A DNA stretch of 8,745 bases from Pseudomonadota bacterium (lineage in GTDB: Bacteria > Pseudomonadota > Alphaproteobacteria > Rhizobiales > Tepidamorphaceae), in the NCBI GenBank assembly GCA_023435545.1, contig JAEYRQ010000127.1, forward strand, positions 1-8,745, in the 5' to 3' direction. The position numbers and the translations under genes are program-made. Position 1 is the stretch's first letter, and each line of letters opens with the position of its first letter. Positions 1 to 6,806 of the stretch are shown in pieces. Below the pieces are notes generated by a model that did not search any database, had not been told where the DNA came from, and saw only the letters and a list, made by a program, of their open reading frames with translations.

Positions 1-60
1 TCGGCTCGTGCCTCGGCCGGGATGACGGCGGCGCTGGCGAATAGCCTTCACCGCGGTTCT
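1..60. other. Unassigned left edge
   Basis: These bases lie downstream of the heme A synthase stop codon and run to the window edge. I see no convincing start of a gene, no T-rich terminator and no recognisable repeat. A long open frame runs rightward from position 22 across the whole heme A synthase gene, but its Arg/Gln/Asp/His-rich composition is typical of the antisense of a GC-rich gene and I do not call it. Confidence 0.4.
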
Positions 61-1164
61 TCAGGCCGACACCGGGCGTCCCAGGCTTTCCGCCGGCAGC
101 GCCGTCGCTGCCCCCACCCACGCCCGCCGGACATGCAGGGTCGCCAGCGCCAGCAGCAGCATGGCGACCGCCTGGTGGGTCAGCGCGACATGGATGTGGA
201 CGCCGGTGAGCAGCGTCGCGACACCGAGGCCGACCTGGGCCAGGGCAACGATCGCGATCCACGTCGCCCGCCGCGCCGCGGCGCCGCCGGGCATGCGCCG
301 GTGTGCGTCGAGGGCGTGCAGTATCGTCGCGGCGACGACCAGGTAACCGACCATGCGGTGGTCGAACTGCACCGTGGTGATGTTCTCGAACAGGTTGATC
401 CACCAGGGATCCATCATCATCAGGCCGTCGGGGATGAGCTTGCCGTCCATCAGCGGCCAGGTCCGGTAGGCGAGCCCGGCACGGAGGCCCGCGACCAGCG
501 CGCCCAGCACGAACTGCAGGAATACCAGCCCGAGCAGCAGGATCGCGCCGACCCTGATGCCGATAGATGCCGTCGTCTCGGCAGCTCGCTGCTTCAGGCC
601 GTCGGCCAGCCAGAGGAGATAGGAGAAGATCGCCACTGCGAGCGTCAGATGCGCGGCGAGCCGGTACTGGCTGACGGTGGTGCGCTCGATAAGGCCGCTC
701 GCCACCATGTACCAGCCGAGCGCCCCCTGCAGTCCGCCCAGCAGGAAGGCGCCGAGGAGCCAGGGAACGATCGTCCGCTCGAGGCGGCCGGTCAGCAGGA
801 AGACCAGGAACGGCACGAGGAAGATCACGCCGATCATCCGGCCGACGAGGCGGTGCGCCCACTCCCACCAGAAGATCGTCTTGAACTCCTCGAGGCTCAT
901 GCCCCGGTTGACGCGCTGGTACTGGGGTATCTGCCGATACTTGTCGAAGGCCTCCTGCCAGGCCTCTTCCGTCATCGGCGGCAGCGCGCCGGTCACCGGC
1001 TGCCACTCGGTGATCGACAGGCCGGATTCGGTGAGCCTGGTCGCGCCGCCGACGATGACGATGGCGAAGACGCTGAGCACCACCACCAGCAGCCAGCCAC
1101 GCACCCAAGGCCGTGCGGCAAGCTGTCGCGGGGTCGGACCGACGGCGGTTTCCGCCTGTGGCAT
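61..1164 (-). CDS. ctaA: Heme A synthase (CtaA/COX15 family)
   Basis: This multi-pass inner-membrane enzyme converts heme O to heme A for aa3-type cytochrome c oxidase by oxidising the C8 methyl group. The protein is about 367 residues, normal for the alphaproteobacterial/mitochondrial COX15 type, with about eight hydrophobic segments. Family signatures are clear: TRLTESGLSITEWQPVTGA near residue 45, WWEWAHRLVGR near 101, RTWPLMDG near 236 and FDHRMVGY near 269. The four expected heme-liganding histidines are visible, within EWAHR, LAAHL, FDHRM and LTHQAV (about residues 106, 174, 271 and 332, counted from a GTG two codons upstream). That GTG at 1170 is in frame, but the ATG at 1164 has an AGG about nine bases upstream and is preferred. 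The gene is divergent from the DUF2842 gene and is not obviously part of the polysaccharide locus beyond it. It appears intact. Function is inferred from strong family motifs. Confidence 0.96.
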   Translation of the reverse strand: MPQAETAVGPTPRQLAARPWVRGWLLVVVLSVFAIVIVGGATRLTESGLSITEWQPVTGALPPMTEEAWQEAFDKYRQIPQYQRVNRGMSLEEFKTIFWWEWAHRLVGRMIGVIFLVPFLVFLLTGRLERTIVPWLLGAFLLGGLQGALGWYMVASGLIERTTVSQYRLAAHLTLAVAIFSYLLWLADGLKQRAAETTASIGIRVGAILLLGLVFLQFVLGALVAGLRAGLAYRTWPLMDGKLIPDGLMMMDPWWINLFENITTVQFDHRMVGYLVVAATILHALDAHRRMPGGAAARRATWIAIVALAQVGLGVATLLTGVHIHVALTHQAVAMLLLALATLHVRRAWVGAATALPAESLGRPVSA

Positions 1165-1297
1165 GGGCACGCGCCTGTTGGTTTCGGGGAGCCGGCAGCC
1201 TAGTTAGAGCCCTCGAACGGCGGCGGCAACCGGGAAGGCGCGACAGCGTCGCGCGACACGATGCCGCCGCGGCGGAATGGCGTGGAGAGCAGGCACA
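1165..1297. promoter_or_regulatory. Divergent intergenic region ctaA / DUF2842 with tight hairpin
   Basis: This gap must hold the start signals for ctaA (leftward) and the DUF2842 gene (rightward). I could not pick out a convincing -35/-10 pair on either strand. It contains a perfect 7-bp inverted repeat, GCGCGAC at 1238-1244 and GTCGCGC at 1248-1254, separated by three bases (AGC). This is too short and lacks the T-run needed for an intrinsic terminator, but it could be an operator half-site pair or a hairpin in the leader of the rightward transcript. The regulatory assignment is inference from position. Confidence 0.35.
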
Positions 1298-1507
1298 GTG
1301 AGACGGGGAACCCGACGGCTGGTCGGTGTGCTGGCGATCAGCGCCTTCTTTTTCGTCTACATCGTCATTGCGATGCTGATCGGCGCCACGGTCATTGTCG
1401 ACCTGCACCCTGCGATCCAGATCGTCTACTTCGCCGTCGCCGGTCTCGCATGGACCCTGCCCTGCATGCCGATCATCCGATGGATGCGACGTGCCGATGC
1501 GGTCTGA
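1298..1507 (+). CDS. DUF2842 family small membrane protein
   Basis: This small protein of about 69 residues has two hydrophobic segments. The first follows a short Arg-rich N-terminus and the second carries FAVAGLAWTLPCMPIIRWM. That spacing, with a short loop, the AGLAW motif and a closing IIRWM, matches my memory of DUF2842, a two-helix inner-membrane family of unknown function in Alphaproteobacteria. Start choice is uncertain. An in-frame ATG at 1277 would give 76 residues but has no obvious ribosome-binding site. GTG at 1298 has GGAG at 1284-1287, ten bases upstream, and puts the arginines directly before the first helix as is usual for the family. The stop lies six bases from the stop of the convergent deacetylase gene. 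No function can be stated. Confidence 0.8.
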   Translation: MRRGTRRLVGVLAISAFFFVYIVIAMLIGATVIVDLHPAIQIVYFAVAGLAWTLPCMPIIRWMRRADAV

Positions 1508-1513
1508 TGACGC

Positions 1514-2566
1514 TCAAGTTGCGTCGACCCTGCGGAACCGACGCCACAGCGCGAACGGGGCACCAGTCAGGTAGAGGTCGAGGTATTTCCGGCTCTGGTA
1601 ATCGCCGTTCAGCGAGACCCGCGGCAGGGCCGAGAGGTGGTCGCGATGCTCCGCGAACAGCACGCCCGGGCGGGTGGTGACGGCGGTTGCAAAGCCTAGC
1701 CTGGCCGCGAGCGCGAACTCCCGCGGACCGGCCGAGGCCGGATCGCCGTAGGGATAGGCGAAGTGCTGCGGGCGAACCCCGATCCGCTCCCCAATCCGCC
1801 GACGGCTCTCGGCCATCTGATACTCGGCCTCCGCCTCGGAGAGGGCGCCCAGCATGGGGTGATCGACCGTGTGAGCGCCGATGGTGACGAGGGGATGGGC
1901 GGCGAGATCCGCGATCTCGTCCCAGGTCAGCGCCAGTTCGGCGACCATTGTCGGCACGTCCACGCCATGCCGGTCGGCCAGATCGCGCGCGAATGCCCGC
2001 CGCTCGGGTTCCGGACGTCCCCGCAGCCACCAGTATACGGTCTCGTAGGCGACGTACTTCTGTTCGACGCCGGCGCAGTCCAGCGGTGCGGACCCAGATC
2101 CCGTCGGTTCGGTCAACCGGTCCGTCCCGGCGACAGCGCGCTCCAGGATCAACCACCATGGCTCGGCGGTATGATCGGGCAGGCAGGTGGTCACATAGAT
2201 GCAGAAGGGCGCCTCGAGCCGCTTCAGTACCGGCCAGGCGTGGATCAGGTTGTCGCGGTAGCCGTCGTCGAAGGTGAGGCAGGCAAAGCGTCGTCCGTCT
2301 CCCTCCAGCAACCGGCGGCGCGCCTCGTCGAGCGAGACGATGTCGAGCCCGCTGGCCCGGATCGCCAGGACGGTTGCCTCGAGGAACTCCGGCGTCACCG
2401 CCAGGATGCGGTTCGGGGCGAAGTCGGGGGGCGTGCCCGGCAGGACGTGGTGCAGCGTGAAGATCACTCCCGCACCGGCGGTGAAGGGCGCAAGCGCACG
2501 ATGCGCCCTGCTGAAGTGGAGCGCGTCCAGACCCGCCTTGAAGATCGCCGTCTTGCGGCGGTTCAT
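1514..2566 (-). CDS. Polysaccharide deacetylase (NodB homology, carbohydrate esterase 4)
   Basis: This is predicted to remove N- or O-acetyl groups from a polysaccharide or its lipid-linked precursor with a metal-dependent NodB fold. The 350-residue protein has the expected motifs in order: TFDDGYRDN at residues 98-106 with the Asp pair 100/101, an HxxxH metal motif at His232 and His236 (AHTVDHPML), and FAYPYG at 269-274. No signal peptide or membrane segment is visible, so it probably acts in the cytoplasm or on the inner face of the membrane. An insertion of about 90 residues separates motifs 1 and 2, as in many alphaproteobacterial EPS-locus deacetylases. ATG at 2566 is preceded on its strand by GGAGG with a six-base spacer, a strong ribosome-binding site. 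It is divergent from the acyltransferase gene, supporting a shared role in modifying the EPS. The exact substrate cannot be told from the sequence. Confidence 0.9.
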   Translation of the reverse strand: MNRRKTAIFKAGLDALHFSRAHRALAPFTAGAGVIFTLHHVLPGTPPDFAPNRILAVTPEFLEATVLAIRASGLDIVSLDEARRRLLEGDGRRFACLTFDDGYRDNLIHAWPVLKRLEAPFCIYVTTCLPDHTAEPWWLILERAVAGTDRLTEPTGSGSAPLDCAGVEQKYVAYETVYWWLRGRPEPERRAFARDLADRHGVDVPTMVAELALTWDEIADLAAHPLVTIGAHTVDHPMLGALSEAEAEYQMAESRRRIGERIGVRPQHFAYPYGDPASAGPREFALAARLGFATAVTTRPGVLFAEHRDHLSALPRVSLNGDYQSRKYLDLYLTGAPFALWRRFRRVDAT

Positions 2567-2667
2567 CCTCGCCCTCCCGCCCTAGCGCCAGCCATCGAAG
2601 GTGCCAACCAATTGCTAAGCTTTGCTTGATACTGTCACGATCCGTCCATCACAGAGGCGACGAACGC
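2567..2667. promoter_or_regulatory. Divergent intergenic region deacetylase / acyltransferase
   Basis: This region of about 100 bp separates two divergently transcribed genes and should carry both promoters. Its centre (about 2605-2635) is clearly more AT-rich than its surroundings, with CAATTGCT at 2609-2616 followed by the palindrome AAGCTT. CAATTGCT recurs inside a longer palindrome upstream of the phosphotransferase gene (7962-7969). No -35/-10 pair with proper spacing could be identified, so the regulatory role is inferred from position and composition. Confidence 0.4.
2653..2657 (+). promoter_or_regulatory. Ribosome-binding site deciding the acyltransferase start
   Basis: AGAGG lies ten bases before GTG at 2668. 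No comparable motif precedes TTG at 2626, and the distance to ATG at 2674 is 16 bases. This favours GTG and a 401-residue product. Confidence 0.55.
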
Positions 2668-3873
2668 GTGAGCATGCCTGAGCCAATCGAACTTGGAGGG
2701 CACCCGGAGGCCGTGAGCGACGGCGCCGAAGGTGCCGTGGTCGAGGGACAGACGATCGCCGCCGTCACAGTCCATTCCCGTTTCGCGGAGGCGGAAGGAG
2801 TCTGGCGCGACTTCGAGCAGCATGCGGTCATGACCGCGTATCATCGCTTCGACTGGCTGGAAGCCTGGCACCGCCATATCGGCGCGCCGAAGGGAATCCA
2901 GCCGCTGATCGTGGTCGCCCGCATGGCGTCGGGCAGTCCGGCGCTGATCTGGCCGCTGGGCGTGAAGACAGTCGGCGCGGCGCGTGTTGCATCCTGGCTT
3001 GGCGGCAAGCTGGTGAACTACCAGTTCGGCCTCTACGAGCCTGCAGCGGCAGCGGGTCTCGATCGCTCCCAGTTGATGCCGGTCATGTCCCACTTGCGCG
3101 AACACGCCGGGATCGATGCCCTGTCGCTGCGCAATCAGCCGCATGAGTGGCGGGGACTTGCCAATCCGCTGCTCGATCTCCCCCACCAACCGTCGCCAAG
3201 CTTCGCCTACTCGGTTGCCCTCGATCCGGATTTCGAGGCGCTCTACGCCACGCTGCGCAGCGGCTCGACCCGCAAGAAACTGAGACGCAGCGAGCGGCGG
3301 CTGGCTGAGGAGTTCGGCTGCTGCACCCTGCGTCGCCCGAAGACCACCGACGACCTGAGCCGCGTCCTCGACACCTTCTTCCTGCAGAAGTCCGAGCGGA
3401 TGCGCGAGCGGCACATCACCAACGTGTTCGCCGAACCCGGCGTCATGGGTCTGTTCCGCGAGCTCGGCCAGCGCAGCATCGGGTCCGAGACCCCTTTGCT
3501 CGATCTGTTCTGGCTCGACGCCGGAGGGCGGGTGGCGGCGACCTGGGCGGGGACCTCGGACGGCGCTCGGATGTCGGGCATCATAAATTCGTTCGACCTT
3601 GGCGTGTTCGCGCCCTTCCAGCCCGGCGAGATCCTCTTGCGCCACCTCGTCGAGCATCTCTGTCGGAGCGGTCACCGCGAATTCGATCTGGGCGTTGGCG
3701 AGGCGCAGTACAAGCGGTCGTGGTGCCCGCGCACCGATCCGCTGTTCGATTCCTTCGTGCCGCTCTCCGCCATAGGCTGGATGCACACCACCGCGGCGAT
3801 GACCGGCTTCAAGCTGAAACGTGCGGCGAAGCAATCACAGTTCCTGCGCGCCCTCGCCGAGCGGTTCCGGTAG
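2668..3873 (+). CDS. GNAT family acyltransferase, CelD/BcsL type
   Basis: This 401-residue protein has the two-lobed FemAB-like/GNAT layout of the CelD/BcsL family (Pfam Acetyltransf_6 type), which is common in polysaccharide loci and thought to acylate sugars or lipid-linked intermediates. The C-terminal half carries the basic stretch RKKLRRSERRL (about 202-212), followed by the GNAT region, an ILLRHLVEH helix near 322, and FDLGVGEAQYKRSW (339-352), which resembles the family's diagnostic FDLxxGxxxYKxxW signature. There is no signal peptide. The start is GTG at 2668, ten bases after AGAGG (2653-2657). An in-frame TTG at 2626 has weaker support and ATG at 2674 lies too far from that ribosome-binding site. 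The stop lies 12 bases from the convergent co-polymerase gene. Family assignment is confident, but the donor and acceptor are unknown. Confidence 0.87.
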   Translation: MSMPEPIELGGHPEAVSDGAEGAVVEGQTIAAVTVHSRFAEAEGVWRDFEQHAVMTAYHRFDWLEAWHRHIGAPKGIQPLIVVARMASGSPALIWPLGVKTVGAARVASWLGGKLVNYQFGLYEPAAAAGLDRSQLMPVMSHLREHAGIDALSLRNQPHEWRGLANPLLDLPHQPSPSFAYSVALDPDFEALYATLRSGSTRKKLRRSERRLAEEFGCCTLRRPKTTDDLSRVLDTFFLQKSERMRERHITNVFAEPGVMGLFRELGQRSIGSETPLLDLFWLDAGGRVAATWAGTSDGARMSGIINSFDLGVFAPFQPGEILLRHLVEHLCRSGHREFDLGVGEAQYKRSWCPRTDPLFDSFVPLSAIGWMHTTAAMTGFKLKRAAKQSQFLRALAERFR

Positions 3874-3877
3874 GCAT

Positions 3878-3893
3878 CCGCCCGATCAGGCGG
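3878..3893. terminator. Possible small hairpin between convergent genes
   Basis: CCGCC (3878-3882) and GGCGG (3889-3893) can pair around a six-base loop in the gap between the acyltransferase stop and the convergent co-polymerase stop, overlapping the latter. The stem is only five base pairs and no T-tract follows on either strand, so it is at best a weak bidirectional terminator. Confidence 0.2.
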
Positions 3894-6063
3894 CGGACTG
3901 ACGGTTTCCGTCCCCCTCCAGGTCGCCCACCGAGAGGATCTCGACGTGGCGCACGCCCGCGTCCTCGAGCCGGTCGCGGGCTCGCTGCGCGGCCGGATCG
4001 TCTGCCGCCCCAGACACCAGCAGAACGGCCCGCTCCGCGCGCCTGGCCAGTAGCCGTGCCTCGCCGCGCCTGTCGACGGAGGGCGCCACCAGTATCAGGA
4101 CATCGTAGGTCTGGCGAAGCGCATCGAGGACCGTCTCCATGCGGTCCGAAGCGATCAGCAGCAGTGGGTCGGCAGCGGCGGTGCCTGCGGGAATCATGTG
4201 GACTCGTGAAACCGCATCCCGTCGGATGACCGTCTCGAAGTCCGAGCGCCCGGACAGGAGCTCGCCGAGGCCCGGATGCGCGGGTTCGCTGCCTCCAGCG
4301 GCTGGATGGGTTTCGCTTTCGGCCGCAAACTCCGTGTCGAGGACGACGACCCGCAGGCCTGCGTCAGACACGGCTCGTGCGAGTTCCAGCGCCATGCCGT
4401 CGGCTCCAGCGGCACGGCGGATGGTGGTCAGGAGCACCGTGCGTGCATCCTGCCCGTCGCCATCCGCTCCCAGGCCGAGCAGCACATCGCGCAGCTCCAT
4501 GATCCTTGGATTGACGGGTGCCGGCTGGTGGCCCTCCGAACCGAGTTCGGTGCGAGGCAGCGGAACGGTCGGACGCGTCACCTGGATTGCGGTCGCGCCA
4601 CCATCGGCCATGGCCCACTCCTGTGTCGCGGCCCCCTGGCCGGTCGCGCGGGCCAGTTCCAGCGTGATGACCACGCCGCAGCTCAACACCAGCGAGCCCA
4701 GGAAGACCGCGAGCAGCGTCGACATGGTCTTGGGGAAGTACGGGGTCGAAGCCGGCGCGGCGCGCGAAATGATGCGGGCATCAGCGGGAAGTGCCAGGAG
4801 ATCCTCTCGCGCACTCGCCTCGCGGAAACGGCCTAGCATCGATTCCAGAAGGTCCCGCTGCGACTTCGCCTCGCGCTCGAGCGCGCGCAGCTGCACCTCG
4901 TTCTCGTTCGATTCCGCCGCAGTATCCTTCAGTGTCTCCAGGGTGGCGAGCAGAGCCTGTTCGCGCTCGGCCGCGATCCCCGCATCGTTCTCGGCAGCGC
5001 GAACGTAGCGGGCGGCCTCCTCCCGGATCTGCCTGCGCAGGTCGCCGAGCTGCGCATTGAGCTCCTTCATGCGCGGATGCAGCGGCCCGAGCGTCGAGGA
5101 TAGCTCGGCAACCTGGGCCGTCAGGGTGACCTGCTGCGTCACCAGATTCTGGATCAGCGCCGAGTTCAGGACCTCCGAGGCCTCGACGGCCCGGCCGGAT
5201 TCGATCATCTCGCGGATCATCCGCGCTCGCGCCTGCGCCTCGGACTTCTGTGCACGCGCCAGGGCGAGTTGGGTGGTGAGTTCGCTCAGCTCCTGCTGAC
5301 TCAGTGTCTGCGGCTCCGCCGACCCGCGCACCAACGTGGAGAACAGCCCGTGCTCCGTCCGGAACTCCTCGACCTTCCGCTCGGCCTCGTCGACCTTGGT
5401 CGTGAGCTGCGCGATCTGGCTGCTGAGCCAGTCGCCCGCCTCGCGGGTGATCTCCTGCTTCGCGGCTCGCTGCATTGAGATGTAGCCGTCGGCGACCGCG
5501 TTGGCGACGCGCGCGGCGACCTCCGGATCGCTGGAGGAGAACTCGATGGCGATCACGCGGGAGGTGTCGACCTGATAGACGGTCAGGCGATCGTAGTAGC
5601 GGTCGAGAACCCGCTGATCGACGCTGAGTCGGCTGGGATCGCGGGTTATGCCCAGCAGGGAGAACAGTGGCGACAGAATCGAACCGCCGCCCGACGGATT
5701 GAACTCGGGCAGACGGTCCAGCCCCTCCTCCTGGATCACCTTGCGGCTCAGATCGGCAGACAAAATCAGCTGGACCTGGCTCTTGACCGCCTCCTGATCG
5801 AGCAGAGCGCGCTCCTCGTTCGTGGTGGACGGTCGGGTAAAGGCGCTTTCCCGGTTCTCGACGATGATGCGCGCCGTCGAGCGGTAGAGCGGGGTCACGC
5901 TGGAAAGCCACAGGACGGCCAGGCCGGTGATCACCAGCACTGGTATGGCGATCCACACCCGGCGGCGCCAGAGAGCGTTCAGAAGGCCGGAGAGGGACAC
6001 ACCCGCAGGCTCGGGCGGGCGGGCGGTAACGCCACCGTCGGCGTATGTGTGCTGAATTGCCAT
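3886..6063 (-). CDS. Polysaccharide co-polymerase, Wzz/GumC type, with degenerate BY-kinase domain
   Basis: This inner-membrane protein is expected to control EPS chain length and to couple polymerisation to export with the outer-membrane export protein. At 725 residues it matches the PCP-2a (Wzc/ExoP/GumC) length. Transmembrane helix 1 is at about 36-56, the Wzz domain at about 22-200, and long periplasmic coiled coils at about 210-285 and 335-420, with PLHPRMKEL near 327. The proline-rich RAAPASTPYFPKT (434-446) leads into transmembrane helix 2 (about 448-469), followed by a cytoplasmic BY-kinase-like domain (about 515-715). That domain has lost key residues. At the Walker A position (546-564) Ala554 sits where the catalytic Lys belongs, and the Walker B-like YDVLILVAP (653-661) has Val659 where Asp is expected. 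Only LDTE (575-578), the Walker A' position, is partly kept. The C-terminus has no tyrosine cluster. It is divergent from the export gene. A separate kinase could exist elsewhere in the genome. Confidence 0.92.
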   Translation of the reverse strand: MAIQHTYADGGVTARPPEPAGVSLSGLLNALWRRRVWIAIPVLVITGLAVLWLSSVTPLYRSTARIIVENRESAFTRPSTTNEERALLDQEAVKSQVQLILSADLSRKVIQEEGLDRLPEFNPSGGGSILSPLFSLLGITRDPSRLSVDQRVLDRYYDRLTVYQVDTSRVIAIEFSSSDPEVAARVANAVADGYISMQRAAKQEITREAGDWLSSQIAQLTTKVDEAERKVEEFRTEHGLFSTLVRGSAEPQTLSQQELSELTTQLALARAQKSEAQARARMIREMIESGRAVEASEVLNSALIQNLVTQQVTLTAQVAELSSTLGPLHPRMKELNAQLGDLRRQIREEAARYVRAAENDAGIAAEREQALLATLETLKDTAAESNENEVQLRALEREAKSQRDLLESMLGRFREASAREDLLALPADARIISRAAPASTPYFPKTMSTLLAVFLGSLVLSCGVVITLELARATGQGAATQEWAMADGGATAIQVTRPTVPLPRTELGSEGHQPAPVNPRIMELRDVLLGLGADGDGQDARTVLLTTIRRAAGADGMALELARAVSDAGLRVVVLDTEFAAESETHPAAGGSEPAHPGLGELLSGRSDFETVIRRDAVSRVHMIPAGTAAADPLLLIASDRMETVLDALRQTYDVLILVAPSVDRRGEARLLARRAERAVLLVSGAADDPAAQRARDRLEDAGVRHVEILSVGDLEGDGNRQSAA

Positions 6064-6235
6064 TGCGACTCACGACCCTCGGCCATCGGCCTTCGGGTCT
6101 AGACATCGCCGTTCAAGGTAACTTTTGGGTTAATTTCCCCCGCGCGATGGCCCTCCGGGCCGGCCGCGTCAGTGTTTGTTAACCTTGTCTGCTTACCACT
6201 CGTGAACCAAAGCAACTCGCATCCCGGCGTTGGAA
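6064..6235. promoter_or_regulatory. Divergent control region of co-polymerase and export genes
   Basis: This gap of about 170 bp lies between the divergently transcribed co-polymerase and export lipoprotein genes and should contain promoters for both. Two AT-richer islands stand out against the GC-rich background: around 6118-6137 (with GGGTTAATTT) and 6173-6186 (with the palindrome GTTAAC at 6178-6183). GGTTAA (6128-6133) and TTAACC (6179-6184) form a widely spaced inverted pair. Between them GGCCC-TCC-GGGCC (6149-6161) can form a small hairpin. No canonical sigma-70 promoter is convincing on either strand. Regulation of both genes from here is inference from layout. Confidence 0.45.
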
Positions 6236-6796
6236 ATGGGTCGGCTGTTCACGTGTTTCGTCCTCTGTAGCCTGGCGCTGCTCGCCGCATGCGCGGGGCC
6301 GCCCAAGGTCGACCAGCGCTTCGTGCAGGCCCTGACGGCACCTTATCTGCTCGACAGCGGCGACCGGCTGCGCATCGTGGTTTTCAACCAGCCCTCCCTG
6401 TCCAACACCTACACGGTCGACGCCTCGGGCTTGATCTCGGTGCCGCTGATCGGCGACGTCCAGGCGCGCGGACAGACCACCAGCGATCTTGAGGCCGCCA
6501 TTGCCGGACGACTGCGTGGCGGGTATCTCCGCGATCCCTCCGTCACGGTTCAGGTCGACACCTACCGGCCCTTCTTCATCATGGGCGAGGTGCGGGCACC
6601 GGGACAGTATCCCTATGTCGCCGGATTGACCGCGCGCACGGCCGTTGCGATCGGCGGAGGCTTTTCGCCCCGCGCGGTGCAGGACGTGGTGGTGATCTCC
6701 CGCCAGATCGATGGCACCATCGTCGAGGCGCGGGTACCGGCCGACCATCCCGTCCGCCCCGGCGACACGATCTATGTGATCGAGCGCTGGTTCTGA
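6236..6796 (+). CDS. Short outer-membrane polysaccharide export lipoprotein (OPX, Wza/GumB-like)
   Basis: This lipoprotein is expected to carry the polysaccharide across the periplasm and outer membrane together with the Wzz-type co-polymerase. The 186-residue protein begins with a lipoprotein signal: MGRLF, a hydrophobic stretch and the lipobox LAAC with the acylated Cys at residue 19. It then has a Poly_export domain (about 36-108, opening YLLDSGDRLRI and including DASGLISVPLIGDV) and one SLBB domain (about 112-165, FIMGEVRAPGQYPY). It ends at PGDTIYVIERWF. It is about half the length of E. coli Wza (379 residues) and lacks both the second SLBB domain and the C-terminal amphipathic helix that forms Wza's outer-membrane pore. 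Short OPX proteins of this kind are common in Alphaproteobacteria. ATG at 6236 is chosen over TTG at 6230 because it begins the signal peptide cleanly. The ribosome-binding site is weak either way. Ten bases separate its stop from the next gene, suggesting an operon. Confidence 0.92.
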   Translation: MGRLFTCFVLCSLALLAACAGPPKVDQRFVQALTAPYLLDSGDRLRIVVFNQPSLSNTYTVDASGLISVPLIGDVQARGQTTSDLEAAIAGRLRGGYLRDPSVTVQVDTYRPFFIMGEVRAPGQYPYVAGLTARTAVAIGGGFSPRAVQDVVVISRQIDGTIVEARVPADHPVRPGDTIYVIERWF

Positions 6797-6806
6797 CCGC
6801 CCTGCG

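Noticed and set aside
22..1203. Long rightward open frame (393 codons) opposite the heme A synthase gene
   Set aside because: It lies entirely antisense to a gene with unmistakable CtaA motifs, and its composition (rich in Arg, Gln, Asp, His, Pro) is what the complement of a GC-rich membrane-protein gene gives. No domain is recognisable.
2635..3834. Leftward open frame (399 codons) opposite the acyltransferase gene
   Set aside because: It is the antisense of a gene with a CelD-type signature, and contains no recognisable motif or ribosome-binding site. It also fills the divergent promoter region.
4781..6106. Leftward open frame (441 codons) in another frame of the co-polymerase gene
   Set aside because: It is an Arg/Gly/Ala-rich shadow frame on the same strand. 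The co-polymerase frame has Wzz, coiled-coil and transmembrane signatures, and this one has none.
6118..6133. CtrA-like TTAA-N7-TTAA box in the divergent control region
   Set aside because: The left half reads GTAA or TAAC instead of TTAA, with spacing of seven or eight depending on alignment. It does not match the consensus well enough to call.
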